From contig DASXZJ010000011.1 of the NCBI GenBank assembly GCA_036502025.1, forward strand, positions 1 to 53,229: a stretch of DNA of 53,229 bases, given 5' to 3'. Source of the stretch: Bog-473 sp036502025. Lineage in GTDB: Bacteria > Actinomycetota > Acidimicrobiia > Acidimicrobiales > RAAP-2. A program made the position numbers and the translations under genes. Below, piece after piece: positions 40,792 to 49,667 of the stretch; position 1 is the first letter of the stretch; every line of letters begins with the position of its first letter. A model generated the notes under the pieces. It did not search any database. It saw only the letters and a list, made by a program, of their open reading frames with translations, and was not told the origin of the DNA.

Positions 40792-41937
40792 GTGAAATTG
40801 GCCGTCCCCACCGAGACCCGCCCCGGCGAGCGGCGAGTCGCTCTCGTCCCTGACGTGGTCAAGAAGCTCATCGCCTCGGGGTGGGAGGTCGCCGTCCAGT
40901 CCGGGGCGGGCCACGAAGCGGCCTTCCCCGATGCCGCCTACACCGCGGCCGGCGCATCGGTCGCCTCGGGGGCTGCCGCCACCCACGAGGGGGCCGGCCT
41001 GGTCGTCCGGGTCAACGCTCCCAGCGCCGAGGACGCCGCGCTCGTACCCCAGGGCGCCACCGTGCTCAGCTTCTTCGGAGCGGCGCAGTCGGCCGACAGC
41101 CTGCGCGCGCTGGCGGGCCGGGGCGCCACTGTCTTCAGTTTCGACCTGCTCCCGCGCATCAGCCGGGCCCAGGGCATGGACGCGCTGAGCTCGCAGGCCA
41201 CGGTCTCGGGCTACCGGGCCGGGCTCTCGGCCGCCGAGCACCTGGCCAAGTTCTTCCCCATGTTCATGACCGCGGCGGGCACCGTTCCGCCGGCCAAGGT
41301 CCTGGTCATGGGCGTCGGCGTGGCCGGACTGCAGTCCATCGCCACGGCGCGCCGGCTGGGAGCTGTGGTCAAGGCGTACGACGTGCGGGCGGCGGCCAAG
41401 GAGGAGGCCGAGAGCCTGGGCGCCACGTTCGTCGATCTGGGAGTCAAGGCCGAAGGCGCCGGCGGCTACGCCCGCGAGCTGACGGCCGAAGAGCTGGACC
41501 AGCAGCGCGCCGCGCTGGCGGCCGAGGTGGCCGCGTCCGACGTGGTGATCACCACGGCAGCGGTGCCCGGACGGGCCGCCCCGGTGCTGGTCACCGAGTC
41601 GATGGTGGACGGCATGGCCGAGGGTGCGGTGATCGTCGACATGGCGGCGGACTCGGGCGGTAACTGCGAGCTGACCAAGGCGGGCGAGGTGGTCGAACAC
41701 CACGGTGTCCACATCGTCGGCCTGGCCAACCCACCGTCGGGCATGCCGACCCACGCCAGCTTCCTGTTCGCCCGCAACGTGGCCAACGTGCTCGGACTGA
41801 TGGGTCCCGAGGGCAACCTGGTCCCGGACTGGGACGACGAGATCGTCACCGGCATGGCGGTGCTGCGAGACGGGAAGCCCGTATCGCCCGCCGCGGTGGA
41901 GCTGCTCGGTGGCGCGGGCGAGGGGAGCGCGCCGTGA
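40792..41937 (+). CDS. pntAA: NAD(P) transhydrogenase subunit alpha part 1 (NAD-binding)
   Basis: A 381-residue soluble domain-I protein of the alanine-dehydrogenase/transhydrogenase type. VPTETRPGERRVALVPDVV at the N-terminus, RISRAQGMDALSSQATVSGYRAG near 120-145, and the NAD Rossmann motif VMGVGVAGLQSIATARRLG near 172-190 are all typical; VIVDMAADSGGNCE near 280 contacts NAD. There are no membrane segments, so it is the split bacterial form. It binds NADH and passes hydride to NADP at domain III. GTG start; the stop overlaps pntAB (GTGA). Confidence 0.94.
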   Translation: MKLAVPTETRPGERRVALVPDVVKKLIASGWEVAVQSGAGHEAAFPDAAYTAAGASVASGAAATHEGAGLVVRVNAPSAEDAALVPQGATVLSFFGAAQSADSLRALAGRGATVFSFDLLPRISRAQGMDALSSQATVSGYRAGLSAAEHLAKFFPMFMTAAGTVPPAKVLVMGVGVAGLQSIATARRLGAVVKAYDVRAAAKEEAESLGATFVDLGVKAEGAGGYARELTAEELDQQRAALAAEVAASDVVITTAAVPGRAAPVLVTESMVDGMAEGAVIVDMAADSGGNCELTKAGEVVEHHGVHIVGLANPPSGMPTHASFLFARNVANVLGLMGPEGNLVPDWDDEIVTGMAVLRDGKPVSPAAVELLGGAGEGSAP

Positions 41938-42275
41938 CCGGCATCGTCGAGTACCTGACCATCTTCGTGCTGGCCGCCTTCGTCGGGATCGAGGTCGTCT
42001 CCAAGGTCCCGAGCATCCTGCACACCCCGCTGATGTCGGGGTCCAACGCCATCCACGGCATCGTGCTGGTCGGCGCGCTCTCCATCATGGGCGAGGCCAG
42101 CGGCACGGCACAGCTGATCCTCGGCTTCCTGGCCGTCTTCCTGGCCACCCTCAACGTGGTGGGTGGCTTCGTGGTGACCGACCGCATGCTCGAGATGTTC
42201 AAGGCCAAGCCGGGCGAGCGGGTCCGGGCGCCCAAGGACGGCGGGGCCGACGCGGGCCCGGGGGACGCGGCGTGA
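41934..42275 (+). CDS. pntAB: NAD(P) transhydrogenase subunit alpha part 2 (membrane)
   Basis: A 113-residue membrane protein with about three helices (9-29, 40-57 and 63-84) and the SKVPSILHTPLMSGSNAIHG signature near 23-42 of the domain-II alpha part. It forms half of the proton channel with the PntB membrane part. The Lys/Arg/Gly-rich tail (from about 90) is cytoplasmic. It overlaps both neighbouring genes by 4 nt. Confidence 0.93.
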   Translation: MTGIVEYLTIFVLAAFVGIEVVSKVPSILHTPLMSGSNAIHGIVLVGALSIMGEASGTAQLILGFLAVFLATLNVVGGFVVTDRMLEMFKAKPGERVRAPKDGGADAGPGDAA

Positions 42276-43696
42276 TCACCACCGGGCTGTCCTTCCCGCT
42301 CTCGACCTGGCGCGACCTGGTCTACCTGGTCGCCATCGCCGGCTTCATCCTGGCCCTCAAGGGCCTCGGCTCCCCGAAGTTCGCCCGCCGGGGCAACCAG
42401 GCCGGTGCCGCGGCCGCCGTGCTGGCCATCGCCATGACCTTCACGCTGCCCGAGCTCCGGCATTCGGGCAAGAACCTGGTGTTGGCGATCATCGCCATGG
42501 TCCTCGGCGCCGTCATCGCCGTGCCGGTGGCCCGCCTGGTCAAGATGACGGCGATGCCACAGCTGGTGGCCATCTTCAACGGCGTCGGCGGCGGGGCGGC
42601 CGCGCTCATCTCGGTCGTCGAGCTGCTGCACCTGCACTCCCTCGGGGTGAAGCCGGCGACCTACGTGACGGCCGAGGTGCTCCTCGGCGTCCTCATCGGC
42701 TCGGTCTCCTTCTCGGGTAGTGCCATCGCCTTCATCAAGCTGCAGGAGCTCATCACCGGACGGCCCGTCACCTACCCCGGCCAGCAGGTCATCAACGCCG
42801 TCGTCGGGGTGGCCATCGCCGCCCTGATCCTCGTGGCGCTGATCACCGGCCACATCGTCTTCGTCTTCATCCTCCTGCTGCTGGCGCTGGTGCTGGGCGT
42901 CATCTTCGTGCTGCCCATCGGTGGGGCCGATGTGCCCGTGCTGATCTCGCTGCTCAACTCGTTCACCGGCCTGGCCGTGGCGGCCTCGGGCTTCGTGCTC
43001 GACAACAACCTGCTCATCGTGGCGGGCACCCTGGTCGGCGCCTCGGGCATCATCCTCACCCGCCTGATGAGCTCGGCCATGGGCCGCTCGCTCCCCAACA
43101 TCCTCTTCAGCGCGTTCGGGTCCGTCATCACCGCCACCGGCGGCGAGGAGGGCGACGCGTCCCGCCCCGTGCGCACCGGCACGCCCGAGGACGTCGGTGT
43201 CCTGCTGGCCTACGCCCGCAAGGTGGTCATCATTCCCGGCTACGGGCTGGCCGTGGCCCAGGCCCAGCACACGGCGCGCGAGCTGGCCGACGCGCTGATC
43301 GCCCGGGGGGTCGAGGTCTTCTACGCCATCCACCCGGTGGCGGGCCGCATGCCGGGCCACATGAACGTGCTCCTGGCCGAGGCCAACGTGCCCTACGACG
43401 AACTCAAGGAGATGGACGAGGCCAACCCCGAGATGTCCACTGCCGATGTGGCCCTGGTGGTCGGGGCCAACGACACCGTCAACCCGGCCGCCAAGTCGAC
43501 CCCGGGCAGCCCGATCTTCGGCATGCCCATCATCCACGCCGACGAGGCCGAGAACATCGTCTTCCTCAAGCGGTCCATGCGCCCCGGCTTCGCCGGGATC
43601 GACAACGAGCTGCTCTACGACCCCAAGACGACCATGCTCTTCGGCGACGCCAAGGACACCCTCTCGAAGCTGGTGGCGGCGGTGGCCGACGCCTGA
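42272..43696 (+). CDS. pntB: NAD(P) transhydrogenase subunit beta (membrane and NADP-binding)
   Basis: A 474-residue protein. Eight to nine membrane helices fill the first 270 residues, including FNGVGGGAAALISVVEL and SFSGSAIAFIKLQ. The C-terminal NADP domain has IIPGYGLAVAQAQHTARELA and HPVAGRMPGHMNVLLAEANVPY, then VGANDTVNPAA and FAGIDNELLYDPKT, all family markers. The complex uses the proton-motive force to make NADPH from NADH. The GTG at 42272 overlaps pntAB by 4 nt. It follows a steroid catabolic block that makes NADH and FADH2. Confidence 0.94.
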   Translation: MITTGLSFPLSTWRDLVYLVAIAGFILALKGLGSPKFARRGNQAGAAAAVLAIAMTFTLPELRHSGKNLVLAIIAMVLGAVIAVPVARLVKMTAMPQLVAIFNGVGGGAAALISVVELLHLHSLGVKPATYVTAEVLLGVLIGSVSFSGSAIAFIKLQELITGRPVTYPGQQVINAVVGVAIAALILVALITGHIVFVFILLLLALVLGVIFVLPIGGADVPVLISLLNSFTGLAVAASGFVLDNNLLIVAGTLVGASGIILTRLMSSAMGRSLPNILFSAFGSVITATGGEEGDASRPVRTGTPEDVGVLLAYARKVVIIPGYGLAVAQAQHTARELADALIARGVEVFYAIHPVAGRMPGHMNVLLAEANVPYDELKEMDEANPEMSTADVALVVGANDTVNPAAKSTPGSPIFGMPIIHADEAENIVFLKRSMRPGFAGIDNELLYDPKTTMLFGDAKDTLSKLVAAVADA

Positions 43697-43703
43697 GGTC
43701 CAG

Positions 43704-43740
43704 GCGCCAGCGGCCTGCGTCATGGGGCTTGCAGGCGCCA
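43704..43740. terminator. Possible imperfect hairpin after pntB
   Basis: CCTGC and GCAGG, flanked by GGCG and CGCC, can pair around a loop with one bulge. The 219-base spacer 43697-43915 holds nothing else I can name. Confidence 0.3.
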
Positions 43741-43915
43741 TTGGGCCGAGGAATGCGCGCCGGCACCGTGAGAAAGCACGCCCCTGGTGCGTTGCCCTTC
43801 GGATGGTGCTAGCTGAAAAGCTGGCTCACCTCGTCAGGGGAGCGGTCTGTTCGGGGATGGGGACGAGGGTCTGGGGCGTAGCCGCTCGAGTGCCCGGACC
43901 GGCGCGCCCGCTCTG

Positions 43916-45622
43916 ATGGCCGACCTCAGGCCACCCCGCCGCTGGCTGGGCCGCCGGGTGCGGCGGCTCACCCCCGTGGTCGGCCTCAGCCTCCTCGGCC
44001 TCTTCCTGGCGCTGGGAGGGTTCCTGGCCGCCAGCGCTCTGACCCCGGCCCCGGGCAGCCGGCCCGGGGCGGCCCACCACCACGCGGCGGCCAGGGCGAC
44101 GGCGGACCTGGGCAACCGGTCGTTGTCGCTGGGGGCCAAGCCGCTCAACCTCCCGGCCGCCACCGCGCCGCCCGCCGCAGCACCGGTCGCCCTGGTCGAC
44201 GCCCCGCCACTGGCCAACCGGGAGAACTTCGCCTTCGCCCCGTACTGGACCTTGCCCCAGTCGGCTGGCTTCAGCCTGACCGGCCTCTCGACCATCGACT
44301 ACTTCTCCATCGGGGTGAACCCCAACGGGACCCTCGAAGAGAGCGGACCGGGCTGGAACGGCTTCGAGAGCCAGGCCCTGACCGACCTGATCACCCGGGC
44401 CCACGCGGCGGGGGAGCGGGTCGTGCTCACGGTCAACGACTTCGGCCAGAGCTCGTTGGACGCCCTGACGTCGTCGCCCTCGGCTCCGGCCACTCTCTCG
44501 GCCGCGCTCATCCCGACCCTCGAGTCCAAGAACCTCGACGGGGTGAATTTCGACTTCGAGGGTCAGGGCAGCCGTGACCAGGCCGGACTGACCCACCTGA
44601 TCGCCGCCGTCTCCACTTCCCTGCGCACACTCGACCCGCACTGGCAGATCACCATGGACACGTACGCCTCGTCCGCCGGGGACCCTGGCGGCTTCTACAA
44701 CATCCCAGCCCTGGCCCCGTCGGTCGATGCCTTCTTCGTCATGGCCTACGAGTTGAACCTCCAGGGGAGCTCGACGGCCGCCTCGCCGTTGACCAGCGGC
44801 ATGTTCAGCGACCTCACCGCCATGCAGCAGTACGCCGCCGCGGTGCCCGCCAACAAGGTGATCCTCGGCACCCCCTTCTTCGGCATCGACTGGCCGACCA
44901 CCAACGGAACCATGGCGGCCACGGCGACCGGCCCCGCCACCGACATCGCTGACGCCCAGATCGCCAGGGGCGACCCCCTCTACTGGGATCCGGCCACCGA
45001 CACCGGGTGGACCAGCTACCAGGTGGGCGGCCAGTGGCACGAGTCCTACTTCGAGAGCCCCTACGGCGCCTTCATGGTGGCCGAGCTGGCGCAGCACTAC
45101 GGCGCCCGCGGGGTGGGGATCTGGGCCCTTGGCATGGAAGACAACGGATCGCTCCTGATCGATGCGCTGGACGGCTACCCGCCCCCGGGCGGGCCGGGCT
45201 CGACCGGCCCGCAGGCCACCTCGGCCAGCCCCCCGACCGCCACCGCCGCGCCGGCGACCACGACGACCGGCGCGGCCCCGGCGCAGGCGATCACACCGAC
45301 CAACGGCACCGCCAAAGGGGTGACACCCACCTCGACCTCGCCGCCCACGGCGCCCGGCGGGACCACCACCTCGACCACGCCCTCCATCACCGGTACCTAC
45401 GCCGGGACCACCAAGAACCTGAGCCCGGTGCCACCGGGCAAGGTCGATTCGGGCATCGCCTTCGGTACCGTGACCAACTTCTTCACCACCAACCCGGCCT
45501 ATTCCTGCCTCAACGGCAAGACGCTGACGGTGTATCTCTACGGCTTCCTCACCGGGAACCGGGTGGCCGTGGCGACCACCCCGACCGACTGCATCGGCCA
45601 GGAGTTCATCTTCCCCGGCTGA
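43916..45622 (+). CDS. Secreted or membrane-anchored GH18-type glycoside hydrolase
   Basis: A 568-residue protein. One N-terminal hydrophobic segment (about 20-41) is a signal anchor or signal peptide. A GH18 barrel spans about 105-425, with the active-site motif DGVNFDFEG near 203-211: the first Asp, last Asp and catalytic Glu are kept while the middle Asp is Asn, as in many spore-cortex-lyase-type GH18s. FFVMAYELN near 280 and GVGIWALGMED near 405 are barrel strands. A Thr/Pro/Ala linker (about 425-500) joins a small C-terminal domain with two Cys (SCLNG, DCIG). It may cut peptidoglycan or chitin-like glycans. Confidence 0.85.
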   Translation: MADLRPPRRWLGRRVRRLTPVVGLSLLGLFLALGGFLAASALTPAPGSRPGAAHHHAAARATADLGNRSLSLGAKPLNLPAATAPPAAAPVALVDAPPLANRENFAFAPYWTLPQSAGFSLTGLSTIDYFSIGVNPNGTLEESGPGWNGFESQALTDLITRAHAAGERVVLTVNDFGQSSLDALTSSPSAPATLSAALIPTLESKNLDGVNFDFEGQGSRDQAGLTHLIAAVSTSLRTLDPHWQITMDTYASSAGDPGGFYNIPALAPSVDAFFVMAYELNLQGSSTAASPLTSGMFSDLTAMQQYAAAVPANKVILGTPFFGIDWPTTNGTMAATATGPATDIADAQIARGDPLYWDPATDTGWTSYQVGGQWHESYFESPYGAFMVAELAQHYGARGVGIWALGMEDNGSLLIDALDGYPPPGGPGSTGPQATSASPPTATAAPATTTTGAAPAQAITPTNGTAKGVTPTSTSPPTAPGGTTTSTTPSITGTYAGTTKNLSPVPPGKVDSGIAFGTVTNFFTTNPAYSCLNGKTLTVYLYGFLTGNRVAVATTPTDCIGQEFIFPG

Positions 45623-45664
45623 CCGGCCCCGCGGCGCGGGCGCCATTAGCGTGGTCTCGCGACC

Positions 45665-47629
45665 ATGGAAGAGACGCTCACCCGACCGGCGCCCGCGGCC
45701 ACGCGCTCCCCCCGTGTGGTGGGCTCGCAACGCGCGCTGCAAAGCATCCTGGGGTTGTTCTGGATCCTCGATGCGGCGTTGCAGTTCCAGCCTTTCATGT
45801 TCGGCCGGGGCTTCGTGAACACGTTCATCCTGCCCAACGCCAACGGTCAGCCCGCGCTCATCTCGTGGCTCATCACCGATGTGGGCCATGTCGTGGCGCC
45901 CCACGTGGCGGTCTGGAACACCTTCTTCGCGTTGATCCAGCTGGCCATCGGGGCCGGCCTGCTGTACCGGCGCACGGTACGGCCCGCGCTGGCGATCTCG
46001 TTCGTCTGGGTCCTCGGGGTCTGGTTCTTCGGCGAGGGCCTGGGCATGATCCTCACCGGATCGGCGACCGCCCTCACGGGCGCACCCGGCTCGGTCCTCA
46101 TGTACGGCGCCATCGGACTGATGGCATGGCCGCGCCGGGTGGAGCACAGCGCCGAGGGTCGGAGCAGCCGCAACGAGATCACCGGGATCGGATCGTCGGC
46201 CGCGGGCCGGGGCCTTGGCGGCGCGGTCACGCCCTTGGTGGTCTGGAGCGGGTACTGGCTCCTGGCCGCCGTCCTCTTCCTGCTCCCGGACAACCGGACG
46301 CGCACCTCGGTCTCCAGCGCCATCGTGGGTATGGTGCCGGGTCAGCCCGGTTGGTTCGCCCACGTCCTCAACAGCGTCGGCCACTGGTTCAGCTCGAGCG
46401 GGACCCAGACCGCGTGGATCCTGGCCGTTGTATCGCTCGTCATCGCCCTCGGCCCGTTGGTGGCGCGACGGCCGCACGGATACCTCCTCGCCGGAGCGGT
46501 GCTGTCGATCCTCCTTTGGGTCACGGGCCAGGGTCTCCTCGGCAACATCCTCATCGGTTCGGGCACCGATCCCAATACGGGACCGCTGGTCGTCCTCCTC
46601 GCGGTGGCCATGGTGCCGACCAGGCTCCCATCGGTCTACGCCTGGCGGTCACCGCTGTCCTCGCTCTGGGGGCGCCGGCCGGCTGTTGCCGTCGGCAGCC
46701 TGCTCGCGCTGGGGGCCGCGCTGGTGCTGAGTGCCACCTACCCGGCACCGGCCGCGGAGTCGGCCAGCACGGCCATGGCCGGGATGGTCGGGATGTCCGC
46801 CTCCGGCGACGCCGGGAGCTCCCCCTCGGCCACGACAGCCTCGTGCACCAGCGGCAACGACGGCACGGCACGGTCGGGGCTCGACGTCAACAACACCCCG
46901 TACATGATCATGAGTGGCAATCTCGGCATGAACATGAACGGGTCGGACGCCGCCGCGGCGGCCGGCCTCAACACCACCAAGGCGAACTGGCACTACACCG
47001 GGCCGGCGTTGCCGACCGCGCTGGCTCAGGAGCTTTTGGCGGACGGCGCCAGCGCGCCCGACGATATCCACATGGCGTCGACCGGCTGCTCACTCGAGCC
47101 CACGTTCTCCGAGGAGATCAACGCCGTCCAGTACGTGCAGGCGACCAGCGAGTCGGTGGCGCACCTGGCCAACCCGTTCCAGGCCGTCGCGGCCGGCTAC
47201 GTCGCCGTGTCACCGACCTCCTACCCGGTGGTGTACTACGTCAACCCGAGCATCGTGGCCGCCAATGCGGCGGCGCACCGCACCCTCAGTCCCGGCCATG
47301 TCGACGGACTGGTCTACGCCCAGACGCCGTCGGGATCCGAGGTCCTGGCGGCCGCCATGTACCTCCTCCCCTCCACGGCGACCCGGGCGCCAATGCCCTA
47401 CGGCGCGCTGGTGCAGTGGCACCAACGGACCAACGTCTGCGGCCAGCTCACCGGCTCGGGCCCGTCGCCGTTCGACGTCACCGGGAGCACTCCGTGCGCC
47501 TCGGGCACCGTCCCCAAGGCCACTCCGTACGTGACGATGGTCTGGCAGGTGCCGGTGGCCGGCGGACCGCTGGCCATTCAACCGCCCGACATCCAGATCG
47601 TCGAGGCGTCGGTGATGGCGGTCCCGTAG
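45665..47629 (+). CDS. Polytopic membrane protein with Met-rich extracytoplasmic domain
   Basis: A 654-residue protein. The first 370 residues hold about nine hydrophobic segments (for example LQSILGLFWILDAAL, ISFVWVLGVWFFG, WILAVVSLVIALGPL, AVGSLLALGAALVLSA). A Ser/Met linker (AGMVGMSASGD) leads to an extracytoplasmic domain (about 400-654) with Met clusters (YMIMSGNLGMNMNG), Cys residues and a HQRTNVCG segment. I do not recognise the family. The Met-rich region suggests copper handling, but this is a guess. No ribosome binding site; TAGCGT (45647-45652) lies 12 nt upstream of the ATG. It stands alone on the plus strand. Confidence 0.8.
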   Translation: MEETLTRPAPAATRSPRVVGSQRALQSILGLFWILDAALQFQPFMFGRGFVNTFILPNANGQPALISWLITDVGHVVAPHVAVWNTFFALIQLAIGAGLLYRRTVRPALAISFVWVLGVWFFGEGLGMILTGSATALTGAPGSVLMYGAIGLMAWPRRVEHSAEGRSSRNEITGIGSSAAGRGLGGAVTPLVVWSGYWLLAAVLFLLPDNRTRTSVSSAIVGMVPGQPGWFAHVLNSVGHWFSSSGTQTAWILAVVSLVIALGPLVARRPHGYLLAGAVLSILLWVTGQGLLGNILIGSGTDPNTGPLVVLLAVAMVPTRLPSVYAWRSPLSSLWGRRPAVAVGSLLALGAALVLSATYPAPAAESASTAMAGMVGMSASGDAGSSPSATTASCTSGNDGTARSGLDVNNTPYMIMSGNLGMNMNGSDAAAAAGLNTTKANWHYTGPALPTALAQELLADGASAPDDIHMASTGCSLEPTFSEEINAVQYVQATSESVAHLANPFQAVAAGYVAVSPTSYPVVYYVNPSIVAANAAAHRTLSPGHVDGLVYAQTPSGSEVLAAAMYLLPSTATRAPMPYGALVQWHQRTNVCGQLTGSGPSPFDVTGSTPCASGTVPKATPYVTMVWQVPVAGGPLAIQPPDIQIVEASVMAVP

Positions 47630-47732
47630 GCAGCACCATCCGCACCGGGTGCGCCTCAAGGATGAGACGTCGGCGGGAATCTCATGCTCGAGGCGGAGGC
47701 GTCATCCCGGGGCTGCGCCCTACGGTGAGGAC

Positions 47733-48233
47733 ATGTCGCCGTCTCCCGTGACTGATCGCATCATGTCGTGGTCCAAGTTCGCCCAGCGCCCTCCACACCG
47801 GGTTCCGAGCGGATGGCGCCTCCTGTTGGCCGCGGTGCTCGCGATCGGGGCGTCCCTTTTGGCTGACGCCCTGCTGGTGGCGCTCGGCACCCGGGTCTTC
47901 CCCTCGACCGTCGGCTATGTGCACTTCGGGTTCCCTGACTACGCCAGGTTGACCATCGTGGGCATCGTGATCGCCTGCGGCGCCTGGCCGGTGGTGACGC
48001 GGCTGTGCGCCGCGCCCCGATGGCTCTTCTGGCGATTGGCCATCGCCGTGACGGCCGTCCTGCTCCTGCCCGACCTCTACCTGATGGCGAAGGGCCAACC
48101 GCCCAAGGCCGTCGTCGTGCTGGTGGCGATGCACCTGGCCATCGGCGTGATCACCTACAACGCCTTGGTCCGTCTCGCCCCGGTCCGGAGCCGGCGCGGC
48201 TCAGGTCAGCGCGGCGCGATGGCGTCGACCTGA
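47733..48233 (+). CDS. Four-helix membrane protein (DUF6069-like)
   Basis: A 166-residue membrane protein with four predicted helices (about 30-51, 71-88, 98-119 and 124-144) after a short polar N-terminus. The arrangement and size fit the actinobacterial DUF6069 group; function unknown. The ATG at 47733 has TGAGGA directly upstream, which rules out the longer frame from 47649. Its 3' end overlaps the convergent aldo/keto reductase by 28 bp, so antisense interference between the two transcripts is possible. Confidence 0.78.
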   Translation: MSPSPVTDRIMSWSKFAQRPPHRVPSGWRLLLAAVLAIGASLLADALLVALGTRVFPSTVGYVHFGFPDYARLTIVGIVIACGAWPVVTRLCAAPRWLFWRLAIAVTAVLLLPDLYLMAKGQPPKAVVVLVAMHLAIGVITYNALVRLAPVRSRRGSGQRGAMAST

Positions 48234-49129
48234 GCCAGGACCTCGGCATTCGGTTGCCACCGCCCGGCGGCCACGTTGGCCGTGATCTGCTCGGGCTTGG
48301 TGGCGCCGGCGATCACCGACGCCACTGAGGGGCGCGAGAGCAGCCAGGCGAAGGCCAGGTCGAGCACGGTGTGGCCCTCGCCCGCGGCCAGCGTCCCGAG
48401 GGCGGCCACCTGGTCCAACCGGTCGTCGGTCAGCTGATCCTTCGCCCGGTCGCCCCAGGCGGCCAGCCGGGAGTCCTCCGGCGGCGGCTCACCGGCCCGG
48501 TACTTGCCGCTCAAGAGACCGCTGGCCAGGGGAAAGAACGGCAAGAACGCGGTGCCCGAGCGGTCGCACTCGGGCAGTACTTCGTCCTCGGGTTCACGGT
48601 GGAGGATGTTGTACTGGTTCTGCACGCTGGCGAAGCCCGGGGTCCCGTCGGTCGCGGCAGCCCCGGCCTCGGTGAGCATGGCTGCGGTGAAGTTGGAGCA
48701 CCCCACCTCACGCACCTTCCCCTCGGCCACCAGTTCGCTCAGGGCGCCGAGTGTGTCGGCGACCGGTGTCCTCTGATCGGGTGCGTGGAGTTGATAGAGA
48801 TCGATGCGATCAGTTCCGAGGCGCCGCAGGCTGTCTTCGACCGCCGTGCGGATGTAGGCCGGCGAGGCCCCGCCCTGGTGGCCTTCGTAGGGCACGCCGA
48901 ACTTGGTGGCCAGCACGATCTCGTCCCGGCGAGAACCGAGCGCCGCGCCCAGGTACACCTCGCTCTTGGTGCCCCCGTAGATGTCGGCCGTGTCGAACAG
49001 GGTGATGCCCGCATCGAGCGCGGCACTGACCACGGCGTCGGTCTCCTTGCGCCCGATGCGCATCCCGAAGTTGTTGCAGCCCAATCCGACCACGCTGACG
49101 GTGAGCGAGCCGATGCTGCGGGTATCCAT
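48206..49129 (-). CDS. Aldo/keto reductase
   Basis: A 307-residue AKR barrel. LGCNNFGMRIG near 17-27, the catalytic Asp and Tyr in LFDTADIYGG near 45-54, Lys in ATKFG near 74-78 and the His in DLYQLHAPD near 108-116 form the active site. CSNFT, QNQYNILHRE and the C-terminal SVASVIAGATKPEQI motifs bind NADPH. GGAGGAG about 7 nt before the ATG at 49129 sets the start. It reduces a carbonyl; substrate unknown. Confidence 0.92.
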   Translation of the reverse strand: MDTRSIGSLTVSVVGLGCNNFGMRIGRKETDAVVSAALDAGITLFDTADIYGGTKSEVYLGAALGSRRDEIVLATKFGVPYEGHQGGASPAYIRTAVEDSLRRLGTDRIDLYQLHAPDQRTPVADTLGALSELVAEGKVREVGCSNFTAAMLTEAGAAATDGTPGFASVQNQYNILHREPEDEVLPECDRSGTAFLPFFPLASGLLSGKYRAGEPPPEDSRLAAWGDRAKDQLTDDRLDQVAALGTLAAGEGHTVLDLAFAWLLSRPSVASVIAGATKPEQITANVAAGRWQPNAEVLAQVDAIAPR

Positions 49130-49230
49130 GTCGCACTCCTCCGATGGTCGATCCGATGCAGGGGTCACGGGTCGGCTGTAGCGTACCGGCGGCACAGAGC
49201 GGACCATCCGAGAGAGATGAGGAGACGACG

Positions 49231-49611
49231 ATGGCAGAGGGCGAAGTGGACGTGACCGTCAACGCGGCACCGGAGGCGGTGTGGGCGAAGGTGGGGGACT
49301 TCGGCGGGGTGGCGGACTTCCTCCCGGGCATCGACACCTTCCGCTTGGAGGGTGACGACCGGATCATCGGCATGTTCGGCATGGAGATCCGGGAGCGACT
49401 GCTCTCCCGCGACGACGCCATGCGGTCCATCACCTACTCGGTGGTCGACGGGGTGCCGATCGAGAGCCACACGGCCACCATGACGGTCGATCCCGAGGGC
49501 GACGGTTCCAAGGTGACGTGGGCCTACAACGTCACCCCGGACGAGATGGCACCGATCTTCGGCGACACCTACAAGGCGGGCCTGGCGGCCATCGCGGCCG
49601 CGTTTGCCTGA
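49231..49611 (+). CDS. SRPBCC (polyketide cyclase/START-like) family protein
   Basis: A 126-residue helix-grip protein. The pattern is VDVTVNAAPEAVWAKVGDFGG, then alternating strands (IIGMFGMEIRERLLS, SITYSVVDG, HTATMTVDPEGDGSKVTWAYN) and a C-terminal helix (TYKAGLAAIAAAFA), the standard SRPBCC fold with a hydrophobic ligand cavity. It may bind or modify a lipid-like compound. GAGGAG lies before the ATG at 49231. It ends 56 bp before the ABC1 gene, which has its own promoter. Confidence 0.85.
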   Translation: MAEGEVDVTVNAAPEAVWAKVGDFGGVADFLPGIDTFRLEGDDRIIGMFGMEIRERLLSRDDAMRSITYSVVDGVPIESHTATMTVDPEGDGSKVTWAYNVTPDEMAPIFGDTYKAGLAAIAAAFA

Positions 49612-49655
49612 CCCGGCTCCCTGGAGCGAGGGCGCCTTCTCTCCCGAGGGTGGCC

Positions 49656-49661
49656 TACCCT
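49656..49661 (+). promoter_or_regulatory. -10 element, probably leaderless transcript
   Basis: TACCCT ends 6 nt before the GTG at 49668 and supports that start over GTG 49650. Confidence 0.5.
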
Positions 49662-49667
49662 GATTCA

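Noticed and set aside
44461..44475. CTGACGTCGTCG inside the GH18 gene as another palindrome copy
   Set aside because: It lies within coding sequence and only one arm fits.
43826..46477. 883-codon open frame on the minus strand
   Set aside because: It is antisense to the GH18 gene and its downstream neighbour, is low-complexity Arg/Gly/Asp-rich and has no domain pattern; it is a high-GC shadow frame.
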